A DNA stretch of 64,000 nt from Peptostreptococcus russellii (GTDB lineage Bacteria > Bacillota > Clostridia > Peptostreptococcales > Peptostreptococcaceae). The DNA is taken from positions 558,001 through 622,000 of the forward strand of contig NZ_JYGE01000003.1 of NCBI RefSeq assembly GCF_003012055.1, read 5' to 3'. The notes beneath the pieces are model-generated. The model did no database searches, was not told where the DNA came from, and was given only the letters and a program-made list of their open reading frames with translations. Both the position numbers and the translations under genes were made by a program. Shown piece after piece: positions 44,752 through 53,787 of this stretch (positions are counted from its first letter, which is position 1; each line of letters begins with the position of its first letter).

Positions 44752-45644
44752 TAGTGAGCACCCCCTATCTGACAGTCTGGGCTTGAGTGAGTTGCTCCAT
44801 CACTCTTTCTTAGAGCCTTTTTGCCTTCTTCAGTCTTAAACATTTGCTGTCTCTTCATTGCTTCATCAAAGTTAACTTTCCAACCATCAAATTCTGGTCC
44901 ATCAACACATGCAAACTTAATTTCATCACCTATTCTTACACGACAAGCACCACACATACCCGTTCCGTCTACCATTATAGTGTTCAAACTTACAGTAGTA
45001 GGTATATTAAGCTTCTTAGTGCTCATACAAGCAAACTTCATCATTATCATAGGTCCAATTATTATAGCTTCATCATACTTCTTTCCTTGATTATTTACTA
45101 AATCTTCAAGTAACATAGTTACATTACCATGGAAACCATAAGTACCATCATCTGTACACATATAAACATTATCAGATACAGTTCTCATCTTATCTTCAAA
45201 TATCACTATATCCTTACTTCTAGCACCTATAATTACATCTACATCAATTCCGTGTTCGTGCATCCATCTAACCTGTGGATATACTGGAGCTGCTCCAACA
45301 CCACCAGCTATAAATACAATCTTTTTCTTCTTTAAAGCTTCGATGTCTTCATGAATGAATTCACTTGGCTGACCTAGTGGACCAACAAAGTCTGCAACAC
45401 TGTCGCCTGCATCAAGCTTACTTAATTTTGTACTTGAGTCTCCAACTACCTGGAAAACTATACTTACAGTACCTCTTTCTACATCATAGTCGGCTATTGT
45501 CAAAGGAACTCTCTCGCCCTTTTCGTCAATAATAACTATAATGAACTGTCCAGGATTTGCAGCTCTAGCAACTCTTGGAGCTTCAATATCCATTAAATAA
45601 ACAACATCGTTTAGCTGTTTTTTTTCAACTATCTTATAGCTCAT
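44751..45644 (-). CDS. nfnA: NfnA subunit, FAD/[2Fe-2S] dihydroorotate-dehydrogenase-electron-transfer-like
   Basis: 297 residues from ATG 45644 with AAGGGGGAT upstream (a GTG immediately before is in frame). FAD-binding ferredoxin-reductase domain (NPGQFIIV, VPLTIAD), NAD-binding FIAGGVGAAPVYPQ, and a C-terminal [2Fe-2S] site with CGAC and a later Cys (FACVDGPEFDG). Together with NfnB it forms the flavin-based electron-bifurcating transhydrogenase common in fermentative clostridia; a sulfide dehydrogenase-like role is the older annotation. Confidence 0.9.
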   Translation of the reverse strand: MSYKIVEKKQLNDVVYLMDIEAPRVARAANPGQFIIVIIDEKGERVPLTIADYDVERGTVSIVFQVVGDSSTKLSKLDAGDSVADFVGPLGQPSEFIHEDIEALKKKKIVFIAGGVGAAPVYPQVRWMHEHGIDVDVIIGARSKDIVIFEDKMRTVSDNVYMCTDDGTYGFHGNVTMLLEDLVNNQGKKYDEAIIIGPMIMMKFACMSTKKLNIPTTVSLNTIMVDGTGMCGACRVRIGDEIKFACVDGPEFDGWKVNFDEAMKRQQMFKTEEGKKALRKSDGATHSSPDCQIGGAH

Positions 45645-46461
45645 CACTATATCCCCCTTGTACCTTTTTACAATAAAATATAATCATACTATTCTTAATG
45701 CCTACAGATCTACTTATATATTATGTTAAAATAGTAAAAAATACATCATATATGCTATATATATATATAGTATATATATATAATTTTTATTTTACTTTAT
45801 TTCAGTGCACAATATAAAAATAATACGATTAAGTCCATTATACACCATATCAAAAGTAATTTATAGTAATTTATTAAATTATTCTCAAAAAAAATCTTCT
45901 ATTTCTTCATTTTTTTCTTCATTTCCTTTTTAAACTTTTTTCAATATGAAACTATATTCTCATTATTTTTTTGAATAAGCCTAAAATTTCAATACTAGCA
46001 CCGTTTGCACATTTTTTATAAATTATAATCAAATATTTTGAATACTTCAAATTCTTTATTGAAATACAGCATAAATACTTTATGTTTTCCTCAAATATAA
46101 ATAAATTTTAAACAAAGTTTTCATTTTTTTAATGAAATCATTCCATTTTTAAAGGATTGCTTTAAGGCTTTCTATCTACTCATAGGTACATTCATCAAGG
46201 CCTTGAGTAGCTTACATAAAACCACCTGTATTTTAAAATTAGTTAGAAAGCTCTTGTATTTTATATTTTTTTCTATATATTTTTTATTATATATATTTTT
46301 TTTATAATTTTATTGAGGGAATGAAGTTTTTAGTAGCCAATTTAAACTGTCACCATAATTATATACATCTATGAGTTCATATGTTATACTAATTAAGATA
46401 GGCATATTTTGTAGTTATGATTATTAACAGTATTTTATCTTAATGATAAGGAGTGAAAACA
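45645..46461. other. 817-base divergent intergenic region
   Basis: It separates minus-strand nfnA from the plus-strand sulfurtransferase gene. It contains an alternating TA tract (about 45751-45785), the possible structured RNA at 46166-46252, and TGTTATACT (46382-46390), a candidate extended -10 for the sulfurtransferase gene. No open frame with a proper start signal was found. Confidence 0.65.
46166..46252. ncRNA. candidate structured RNA (three-way-junction-like fold)
   Basis: GCTTTCTA (46167-46174) pairs with TAGAAAGC (46244-46251). Enclosed are a 10-bp helix with one bulge (CTACTCA-T-AGG with CCT-TGAGTAG, 46176-46210) and a small TACA/TGTA hairpin (46213-46230). The element is more GC-rich than its surroundings. 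I do not recognise a known riboswitch or sRNA family, and the transcribed strand is unclear. Confidence 0.35.
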
Positions 46462-47316
46462 ATGAAAAGATTAATATCCGTTCCAGAATTATTTGAATTA
46501 ATGAAATCAGGAAAGAAATATGTTCTCTTGGACTGTAGATTTGATCTTATGAACAAAAACTACGGGGCTGACTCTTATAGAGAGGGTCATATTAAAGGTG
46601 CTTACCTAGTTGATATCGAAAAGGACCTTGCAGATCCAAAATCAGAGCACGGCGGTAGACATCCTTTTAAAAATCATATGGACTTTAAAAAAACAATGGA
46701 AAACTTTGGTATATCTAATGATGTAACTGTGGTTGCCTACGATGATGGTGATATGCAAGGGGCTGCTAGATTGATTTTCCAGTTAAATAATCTTGGCTTT
46801 TATAATGCTTATGTATTAGATGGTGGACTTGTCTCATATAAGCACTTTAATGGAGATATTGAAAAGGAAGAAAATGTAGCGGATAATAAATCAGCAAAGC
46901 TAGATGTTAAAATAGATAACTCTTTTATTGTGGATATGGATTATGTAAAATCTAAACTCTATGATAAGGATACAATTCTTATTGACTCAAGAGCTAAAAA
47001 TAGATATTTAGGACTAGAAGAACCTGTTGATAAAGTTGCAGGACATATACCGAGTGCAAAGTCATACTTCTTTATGGATGTATTGAACGTCGATGATATG
47101 ACAAAAAGTTCTTTTAAATCTCCCGAATATCTAAAGAAACATTTTAAAAATCTTGATCCAAATAAAGAAATCATCGTTTATTGTGGTTCAGGTATCTCTC
47201 TAATGGTAAATGCTTTAGCACTTGATATAATAGATATACCTTATAAGATTTACCCAGGCAGTTTTTCAGATTGGATAAGCTACGATGACAATAAAATTGC
47301 CACTGGAGAAGAATAA
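46462..47316 (+). CDS. sulfurtransferase, tandem rhodanese (3-mercaptopyruvate sulfurtransferase type)
   Basis: 284 residues from ATG 46462 (AAGGAGTGA upstream; GTG 46453 lies within that box). Two rhodanese domains: the first lacks the nucleophile (VAYDDGDMQGAAR), the second has the active-site loop VYCGSGISLM, whose CGSG(I/V) pattern favours 3-mercaptopyruvate over thiosulfate. DCRFD and EGHIKGA, SRAKNRYLG and GHIPSAKS are the domain signatures. It moves sulfane sulfur to an acceptor such as thioredoxin or cyanide. Single gene. Confidence 0.9.
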   Translation: MKRLISVPELFELMKSGKKYVLLDCRFDLMNKNYGADSYREGHIKGAYLVDIEKDLADPKSEHGGRHPFKNHMDFKKTMENFGISNDVTVVAYDDGDMQGAARLIFQLNNLGFYNAYVLDGGLVSYKHFNGDIEKEENVADNKSAKLDVKIDNSFIVDMDYVKSKLYDKDTILIDSRAKNRYLGLEEPVDKVAGHIPSAKSYFFMDVLNVDDMTKSSFKSPEYLKKHFKNLDPNKEIIVYCGSGISLMVNALALDIIDIPYKIYPGSFSDWISYDDNKIATGEE

Positions 47317-47488
47317 GTGAAATATGGCAATGCAATATTAATGTAGCAATAATCTCTTCCTATTGTGGCAAATTTATTAAATATTATTGCAATAAGCGCC
47401 ATTTTAATGTAAAATCAAATCATATTTTGTGTTGAATTTTACATGTTTTTTGAATAAAAATCAAAAACTTAATATATAGGAGGTTAAG

Positions 47489-48652
47489 ATGTCTTTAAAA
47501 GATAAAATTGGAGATGGTTTAACAAAGATTAAATCAAATAAAAAAATACAAATATATTTGGGAATAGTAGTAGTTGCTGTAATTGTTATTGTGGCTGGTG
47601 GAATTGTACTCAAGAATCAATCACAAAAAGAAACAGAACCTACTGTTCAAACCTATACAATACCGGAAAATGAAAAAATCTTCATCAATGGTCGTATAGT
47701 TCCAAAACAAAGCAAAGATATATCAGGACCTCCAAATGGAGAAATACCTGATGTTCGAGTAAGCAATGCACAGAATGTAAAGAAAGATGATGTTTTGTAT
47801 ATTGTAAAAGATGAGGCTGCTATACAAGAAATTTCTGGTATAAAAACTCAAATAAAAAATTTAATTTCTGAAAAGAAAAAATTAAAATCAGATGACCCTT
47901 CTCTAACAGCTATTAATTCACAAATAGCAACATTAAATACGAGCTTATCTACTGCAAATGCCAAGGCATATACAAAGATAAAAGCTCCTTTTGATGGGAA
48001 GGTCTATTTAAATAATAACCAAAATCAAGATACGCAAGCACCAGGTTCTGCACTTATGACTGTACAGACAACTGACTATGTTATGAATGGTCAAATAAGT
48101 GAACAGGATCTATCCAAAATCAAACAGGATATGACTGCTGACATTACTATCTTGTCTACTGGAGATACAGTTAAAGGTAGAGTAAGCTATATATCTGAAA
48201 GACCTGTATCTGCATCATCTCCTCAAGATGCTTCAGGAGATGGTTCTTCAGCTACTTCAATGTCATTTTATAGTATAATGTTGACACTTGACACACAAGA
48301 TGGAATTATAGATGGATATCATACACAAGCTGTTATTGAAGTTAATACAGATAAGCACAAGGTTCCTTCCGCTTCTATTATTAATGATGGTAGCGAAGTA
48401 TATGTACTTGCTGAAATGGATGGTTATTTAAGAAAAATAAATATAGAAATACTTTCTGAAAGCGGAGACTTCTCTGTAGTATCAGGAAACTTAAATGAGA
48501 ATGATATAATTGTAAAGAACCCTACTAAAAATATGAAGGAAGGGGATCCCGTAGCAGATAAATCTGGAAGTGCTGGAAAGGCAGATACAGATAAAACAAA
48601 ATCTGAAAATGATAATTCTGCTAGCTCCTCAGAGGAAAATCCTGAGAATTAG
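47489..48652 (+). CDS. MacA-like membrane fusion protein of an ABC exporter
   Basis: 387 residues. One N-terminal membrane helix (about 20-42) is followed by a HlyD/MacA-type adaptor: barrel-sandwich halves (GEIPDVRVSNAQNVKKDD and IKAPFDGKVYL) flanking a short helical hairpin (about 110-160), beta-barrel, and a Ser/Lys/Asp-rich tail. TAGGAGG precedes the start. The ATPase and permease genes follow closely; the three encode a MacA-MacB-like tripartite exporter as found in Firmicutes for peptides or drugs. Substrate unknown. Confidence 0.88.
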   Translation: MSLKDKIGDGLTKIKSNKKIQIYLGIVVVAVIVIVAGGIVLKNQSQKETEPTVQTYTIPENEKIFINGRIVPKQSKDISGPPNGEIPDVRVSNAQNVKKDDVLYIVKDEAAIQEISGIKTQIKNLISEKKKLKSDDPSLTAINSQIATLNTSLSTANAKAYTKIKAPFDGKVYLNNNQNQDTQAPGSALMTVQTTDYVMNGQISEQDLSKIKQDMTADITILSTGDTVKGRVSYISERPVSASSPQDASGDGSSATSMSFYSIMLTLDTQDGIIDGYHTQAVIEVNTDKHKVPSASIINDGSEVYVLAEMDGYLRKINIEILSESGDFSVVSGNLNENDIIVKNPTKNMKEGDPVADKSGSAGKADTDKTKSENDNSASSSEENPEN

Positions 48653-48678
48653 TGGAAAAACACGAGAGGGTGACTAAT

Positions 48679-49353
48679 ATGCAGATTGTTTTAGAAAATG
48701 TAAATAAGTATTATAAAGTAGGGAAAGAAAAGCTCCATGTACTAAAAGACTTAAACCTTGAAATCGAATCTGGTGAATTCATAATGATCATGGGAAAATC
48801 TGGAAGCGGAAAAACTACCATGCTTAACATTTTAGGTTTTTTAGATAAGCTAGATGAAGGTAAATATTATTTTGATGGCACAGATGTCAGTAACTTAAGT
48901 GAAAATAAAAGATCTGAATATAGAGCTGAATATGTAGGCTATGTATTTCAACAGTTCAACCTTATAGATACTTTGACAGTGTCACAAAATATTGAAATAC
49001 CTTTGATTTATTCAGGTGTTAGGGATAAAAATAAAAGAAAAGAACTTGTAGCAAAAAGATTAAAAGAGGTCGGCTTAGAGGATAAGGCTCTTAGCTACCC
49101 TAACCACTTGTCAGGTGGTCAGCAACAAAGAATAGCTATTGCAAGAGCCCTTGTAAACAATCCAAAGATAATACTTGCAGATGAACCAACAGGAGCTTTG
49201 GATAGTGAAACTGGAAAAGAAATTATGCGTCTACTTACTGAATTAAATGAGTCAGGAACTACAATTATTATGGTTACACATGACCATGATATGACTAAAT
49301 ACGCATCTAGAGTAATTTCTTTAAAAGACGGTAGTTTTGTAAAGGGGGTTTAA
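48679..49353 (+). CDS. ABC exporter ATPase, MacB/LolD-like
   Basis: 224 residues from ATG 48679, chosen for GAGAGGGTGA about seven bases upstream; an earlier GTG at 48652 overlaps the previous stop. Walker A MGKSGSGKTT, Q-loop YVFQQFNLIDTLT, signature LSGGQQQRIAIARAL, Walker B IILADEPTGALD and switch VTHDHD are complete. This is the energy-supplying subunit for the adjacent FtsX-type permease. Confidence 0.93.
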   Translation: MQIVLENVNKYYKVGKEKLHVLKDLNLEIESGEFIMIMGKSGSGKTTMLNILGFLDKLDEGKYYFDGTDVSNLSENKRSEYRAEYVGYVFQQFNLIDTLTVSQNIEIPLIYSGVRDKNKRKELVAKRLKEVGLEDKALSYPNHLSGGQQQRIAIARALVNNPKIILADEPTGALDSETGKEIMRLLTELNESGTTIIMVTHDHDMTKYASRVISLKDGSFVKGV

Positions 49354-49355
49354 GT

Positions 49356-50609
49356 ATGTTTACTTTAATAAAGAATTCCCTTGCAAATTTAAAGGGTCAT
49401 AAACTTAGATTAATAATAGCTTTTATATGGATAATTATCGGTATTACATCTGTAGTATTTGTAAGTGCCGTTGGAAATGGTATGTCTGCTATATTTAAGA
49501 GTACATTTCAAAATATAGCACCTAAAACAGCCATCTTTTATTTTGAGCCTTCTGATAAGGAGCTAGGAAGAAATCAAGTAATGCTTGATCCATTTTTAAG
49601 CTCAGATGTTCAGGCAATAGCTGCTCTTGATGGTGTAGAAAAGGTTGAGCCTTCAAAAAAGTTTGCTCAAACTATGCCAGGATTTGATGAAAATACTCTT
49701 ATGGGTAACTTTACATACTTTGACAAATCAGGTTCTTCTCAAATCCTTCCAATTGAAAAGGCTCACTACAAAGTAATAAAGGGTCGTTCACTTACGGAAG
49801 CGGATGAAGGCAAAAGAGTAATTGTTTTAGAAAGCAATGCAGTAAAGGATTTATTTGGTGAAGATGAAAAAAATCCAATAGGTAAAGGTGTTACTTTGAA
49901 TGGGCTGACTTTTGAAGTGGTTGGAGTTTTAGATAGTGATACCACATACGATCCAGTCGATAAAACTTTTAAAAAACGTGGTATGTTTGATGTCGATAAT
50001 CCATATTCTGTAATACCAAGTACGGCTTATGGAATTCTTACAGGTACAAACATAAAAAGTGGTTCTATAAACTCTATGGTTGTAACTGTAAAAGATGGAT
50101 TTGAAATGGAAACTGTTACAAAATCTATTGAGGATAACCTAGCCTCTCTTCATCCAGATATTAACGGAGAATATAAAGTTCAAGATCAAAGTAGTATACA
50201 AAAATCTACAGAAGCCTTTACAAAAGGAATTGATAAATTTGTAAAGATAATCACAGTAGTTGCTATGATTGTTGGTGGTGTAGGTATAATGAATATAATG
50301 TACGTATCTGTTATGGAAAGAAATAAGGAAATAGGAATAAGAAGAGCTTTAGGTGCAAAGCCAAGATCTATTCTATTCCAGTTCTTGGTAGAATCAGTGT
50401 TTATCACTTCATTTGGTGGCATTTTAGGTGTTATAGTTGGATATGCAGTCACTATTTATTCCAAAAATATTATGCCATTTAGACCTATACCAAGCTTTAA
50501 TAGTTTCTTATATGCTGTAATATCAATCGTACTAACAGGTATTATATTTGGACTAGTACCTGCTTATAAAGCATCAAAGGTAGATCCAATAAAAATTATA
50601 TACAAATAA
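49356..50609 (+). CDS. ABC exporter permease, MacB-like (MacB_PCD plus FtsX domains)
   Basis: 417 residues, starting two bases after the ATPase stop (GGGGGTTT upstream). One N-terminal membrane helix, a periplasmic-core-type extracellular domain (about 45-280), and three C-terminal helices with the FtsX pattern (VGGVGIMNIMYVSVMERNKE, IGIRRALGAKPRSI). It completes the MacAB-like mechanotransmission exporter. A perfect palindromic terminator follows within six bases. Confidence 0.93.
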   Translation: MFTLIKNSLANLKGHKLRLIIAFIWIIIGITSVVFVSAVGNGMSAIFKSTFQNIAPKTAIFYFEPSDKELGRNQVMLDPFLSSDVQAIAALDGVEKVEPSKKFAQTMPGFDENTLMGNFTYFDKSGSSQILPIEKAHYKVIKGRSLTEADEGKRVIVLESNAVKDLFGEDEKNPIGKGVTLNGLTFEVVGVLDSDTTYDPVDKTFKKRGMFDVDNPYSVIPSTAYGILTGTNIKSGSINSMVVTVKDGFEMETVTKSIEDNLASLHPDINGEYKVQDQSSIQKSTEAFTKGIDKFVKIITVVAMIVGGVGIMNIMYVSVMERNKEIGIRRALGAKPRSILFQFLVESVFITSFGGILGVIVGYAVTIYSKNIMPFRPIPSFNSFLYAVISIVLTGIIFGLVPAYKASKVDPIKIIYK

Positions 50610-50614
50610 AATTT

Positions 50615-50648
50615 AAGAGATTAATTCATATGAATTAATCTCTTTTTT
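50615..50648 (+). terminator. terminator of the exporter operon
   Basis: A perfect 30-base palindrome (AAGAGATTAATTCAT and complement) followed by TTTT. Confidence 0.9.
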
Positions 50649-50707
50649 ATAGAAAGTTATAAATATAATAATTTTTTCAACTTATATTTATACACAAATA
50701 TTTTGAG

Positions 50708-50768
50708 AGGAGATAGAGTTTGCTTTATAGCTATACTCTACTATTAAACTATGACAAAGTTACTAATT
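50708..50768 (+). promoter_or_regulatory. pyrC translation-initiation region with hairpin and possible leader ORF
   Basis: The only Shine-Dalgarno-like sequence (GAGAGGAGAT, ends 50714) lies about 37 bases before the pyrC ATG, with a hairpin (TAGAGT with ACTCTA, inner GCT/AGC) between. The same box is well spaced for a TTG at 50720 that opens a 16-codon frame ending at TAA 50768-50770, overlapping the pyrC start. Either the hairpin brings the box near the ATG or a leader peptide is translated. Confidence 0.35.
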
Positions 50769-52022
50769 AAAAATGGGAGAATAATAAATCCTGCTAGCAA
50801 TTTAGATGAACATATGGATATTTTAATTGAAGATGATAAAGTTAAAAGAATCGAAAAAAATATCCAGCTTGATAATGAAGATTTTAAGCTTATTGATGCC
50901 AAAGATTGTATTGTATCACCTGGATTAATCGATATACATGTACACTTTAGAGATCCTGGTCTCACTCACAAAGAAGACATTATGTCAGGTTCAAAATCAG
51001 CTGCTGCAGGAGGATATACAACTGTTTTATTGATGGCAAATACTAACCCTAAAATCGATAATATAAAAAGCCTTCAATATGTTCAGGAAAAAGCAAAAAA
51101 AGCTCCAATAAATATCCTTCAAGAAGCAGCTCTTACTATTGACTTCAAAGATGAGTTGGTAGATATGGATGCTCTACACAAGGCAGGAGCTGTAGGATTT
51201 ACAAATGATGGTGTTGCTGTTATGAACACAAACGTATTGAGAAAAGCTATGATAAAAGCGAAGGAACTAGGCACAATTATAGCCCTTCACGAAGAAGATA
51301 ATAAACTAATTGGACTACATGGTATAAATGAAGGTTCAGTATCAAATTCTCTAGGGCTAAAAGGAGCACCTAGGGTATCTGAAGATGTTATGGTGGCTAG
51401 AGATTGCATGCTAGCTTTAGAAACAGGAGCAACTATCGACATTCAACATATAAGTTCAAAAAATGCAGTTGATATGGTTCAATATGCAAAATCAAAAGGA
51501 GCAAATGTGATTGCTGAGGTAACTCCTCACCACTTCACTTTAACCGAAGATGCAGTGCTAGAACATTCTACTCTAGCCAAAATGAATCCACCTCTAAGAA
51601 CTTATGAAGATAGAGAGAGAATAATAAGTGCCCTTGCTGATGGGACTATAGACATTATAGCTACCGATCACGCTCCACATACACCTGAAGAAAAATCAGT
51701 AGAGTTTTCAAAAGCACCTAGTGGAATTATTGGACTTGAAACTGCTCTTTCACTTACTATTACTGAACTTGTTAGAAAGAATAGGCTTTCACTTTCACAG
51801 GCCTTATCAAAGCTAACTTCTAATCCATCCACTCTTTATAAATTAAATAAAGGGGATATTTCAGAAGGAAAGATTGCTGATATATGCATCTTCAATCCCA
51901 ATGAGAGTTATGTTGTAGATAAGTTTTATTCTAAATCTTCAAACTCACCTTTTATAGGTCAGAAATTATTTGGAAAAGTTAAGTATACTATCTGCTCAGG
52001 AAAAGTAGTATATTCTGATTAA
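50751..52022 (+). CDS. pyrC: dihydroorotase
   Basis: 423 residues, type I dihydroorotase of pyrimidine synthesis (carbamoyl-aspartate to dihydroorotate). Zinc ligands in DIHVHFRDPG, QHISS and the catalytic TDHAPHTPEEK are present, as is GFTNDG. The N-terminus MTKLLIKNGRIINP is typical, so ATG 50751 is right despite having no nearby ribosome-binding box. An in-frame stop six bases upstream excludes extension. No other pyr gene is adjacent. Confidence 0.95.
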   Translation: MTKLLIKNGRIINPASNLDEHMDILIEDDKVKRIEKNIQLDNEDFKLIDAKDCIVSPGLIDIHVHFRDPGLTHKEDIMSGSKSAAAGGYTTVLLMANTNPKIDNIKSLQYVQEKAKKAPINILQEAALTIDFKDELVDMDALHKAGAVGFTNDGVAVMNTNVLRKAMIKAKELGTIIALHEEDNKLIGLHGINEGSVSNSLGLKGAPRVSEDVMVARDCMLALETGATIDIQHISSKNAVDMVQYAKSKGANVIAEVTPHHFTLTEDAVLEHSTLAKMNPPLRTYEDRERIISALADGTIDIIATDHAPHTPEEKSVEFSKAPSGIIGLETALSLTITELVRKNRLSLSQALSKLTSNPSTLYKLNKGDISEGKIADICIFNPNESYVVDKFYSKSSNSPFIGQKLFGKVKYTICSGKVVYSD

Positions 52023-52024
52023 AA

Positions 52025-52053
52025 AAAAGACACAGTAAAAACTGTGTCTTTTT
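52025..52053. terminator. bidirectional terminator between pyrC and the symporter gene
   Basis: AAAAGACACAGT pairs perfectly with ACTGTGTCTTTT around a four-base loop, with A and T runs on both sides. Confidence 0.92.
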
Positions 52054-52111
52054 CAATCTATCTATTTTGATAGTAATATATAAATAAATATTTCTATTTA
52101 TTATATATTAA

Positions 52112-53314
52112 CTATGCTTCTTTTTTCTTCATTCTCTTTGAGTAGAATTTATCTATAAATACTGCTATTGCATTATCACCAGATACATTCGCTGCTGTAC
52201 CAAAACTATCCTGAGTTAAGTATAATGTAATCATTAACTGCTGCATTACTTCTGTTGTGATACCAACCATTGGTAAGAATGGAAGAGCTGACATTATTGC
52301 ACCACCTGGAGCACCTGGAGCTGCAACCATAGCAACACCTAACATAGCTATAAATCCAAATACAGTACCAAAGTTAAATGCCATACCGTTCATTAATAAT
52401 ACTGCCACACTACAAGAAGTAATAGTAATCATACTACCAGCTAAGTGAATTGTTGCACATAGAGGCACAACAAAGTTTCTTATATCTTCTGATACACCAT
52501 TCTTTTCAGCACATTCTAAGTTTACTGGAATAGTAGCTGCTGAAGACTGAGTACCTACTGCTGTTAAATAACCCTTTACCTGGTTCTTTATAAGCATTGC
52601 AGGGTTCTTTCCTGCATAAGTACCTGATACAACAAACATAAGTCCTACATATATTAAATGTAGAGCTATTACTATAAGGAATACCTTCCAGAATATCGAT
52701 AGAACACTAAATACAGAACCAGTGTAGCTCATGTTAGCGAAGTTACCACAAATAAATAATGGTAATAGAGGTATTATTACCTTGCTTAAAACATTAGATA
52801 TAATTGCTTCGAAATCGTCGAAAATTTCATATAGCACTACTCCACGATTCTTAGATCTTAACCAAGAAATACTTAATCCCATCATAAATGCAAATACAAC
52901 TGCACTTGTAACATCAAGCATTGGAGGAAGTCCAATCTTGAAGAAAGGTTCAAGTGCTTTTCTAGCTCCCTGTACCTTATCGATTAATTCTGGTGTTATG
53001 AATACCGGGAAGAAATTACTTGCTACTGCATAAGCAAGACATCCTGCTATTAGAGTTGAACCATATGCTGTTAAAGCTGTTATTCCCAATAATTTTCCTG
53101 CACCATCTGATAATTCCGCAATACCCTTAACTACAAATCCGATTATCATAAGAGGTATTATAAAGTTTAAGAACTCACCAAATAAACTTGATAACGTTAT
53201 CAACACTCTCAATAACTGAGGTGGCATAAACTTCAAGTTACCTAGGATAATACCGACTACGATAGCTATTATTAGTTTAGAAACTAAACCTAGCTTAAAT
53301 TTTTTACCTTCCAT
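52112..53314 (-). CDS. dicarboxylate/amino acid:cation symporter (SDF/DAACS family)
   Basis: 400 residues with eight membrane segments and two re-entrant loops. Family motifs: GTQSSAATIPVNLECAE (serine-rich hairpin 1), PLCATIHLAGS, VAAPGAPGGAIMSALPFLP (hairpin 2) and SGDNAIAVFIDKF. Members import glutamate, aspartate, serine/threonine or C4-dicarboxylates with sodium or protons; the substrate is not readable. AAGGAGG precedes the start. The promoter contains a cre-like site, implying CcpA control. Confidence 0.93.
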   Translation of the reverse strand: MEGKKFKLGLVSKLIIAIVVGIILGNLKFMPPQLLRVLITLSSLFGEFLNFIIPLMIIGFVVKGIAELSDGAGKLLGITALTAYGSTLIAGCLAYAVASNFFPVFITPELIDKVQGARKALEPFFKIGLPPMLDVTSAVVFAFMMGLSISWLRSKNRGVVLYEIFDDFEAIISNVLSKVIIPLLPLFICGNFANMSYTGSVFSVLSIFWKVFLIVIALHLIYVGLMFVVSGTYAGKNPAMLIKNQVKGYLTAVGTQSSAATIPVNLECAEKNGVSEDIRNFVVPLCATIHLAGSMITITSCSVAVLLMNGMAFNFGTVFGFIAMLGVAMVAAPGAPGGAIMSALPFLPMVGITTEVMQQLMITLYLTQDSFGTAANVSGDNAIAVFIDKFYSKRMKKKEA

Positions 53315-53401
53315 CTTTTCCTCCTTAAAATTTATATAATGTAATATAATTTATGATAGTAACAGAGTACTTTAAAAAACATTTAACCGTTACCACAAAT
53401 C

Positions 53402-53430
53402 ATTATAACATAACGTTTACATTAATTCAA
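53402..53430 (-). promoter_or_regulatory. symporter promoter with cre-like (CcpA) site
   Basis: On the minus strand: TTGAAT, a 17-base spacer, TATAAT with TG extension. The spacer contains TGTAAACGTTATGT (53408-53421), matching 13 of 14 positions of the cre consensus TGWAARCGYTWNCW. The remaining part of the 470-base gap (53315-53787) shows nothing besides the terminator at its left-facing end. Confidence 0.6.
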
Positions 53431-53718
53431 TTTAAAAAAGGTTTTCCTATTATAAAATGTTTTTTTGCTATTTTAAAATAAGACTTTTAGCCTACTTCGC
53501 TTATAAAAGTTTTTATAATTCAGAAGTTTTCATTTAGTAATTAAATTTATAATTATCAAATATTAAGCTGGTGTTTTTACTTAATTTACTATTTAAAAAT
53601 ACCTAAATCAGCTATTCTATAAGATATTTATTAAGTATCTCTTATTAGTTATATTTTTTTTGATTAAGTCGATAATATTTTATAAGCTATACTATTATTT
53701 TATTTTATATTTTTATCA

Positions 53719-53758
53719 AAAAAAGACAAAACACTGCTTAGCAGAGTCTTTGTCTTTT
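53719..53758 (-). terminator. terminator after the rubredoxin-like gene
   Basis: On the minus strand AAAGACAAAG...CTGC pairs with GCAG...TTTTGTCTTT around a short loop, followed by a run of T. Confidence 0.85.
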
Positions 53759-53787
53759 GAATTTTATTATTTTGTTATAATTAATAT

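Noticed and set aside
45751..45785. Alternating TA tract as a replication or regulatory site
   Set aside because: Simple low-complexity DNA; no DnaA boxes or conserved elements accompany it.
46315..46385. Short open frame after TTGAGGGA upstream of the sulfurtransferase gene
   Set aside because: Only 17 codons, ribosome-binding box too close to the ATG, no evidence of conservation.
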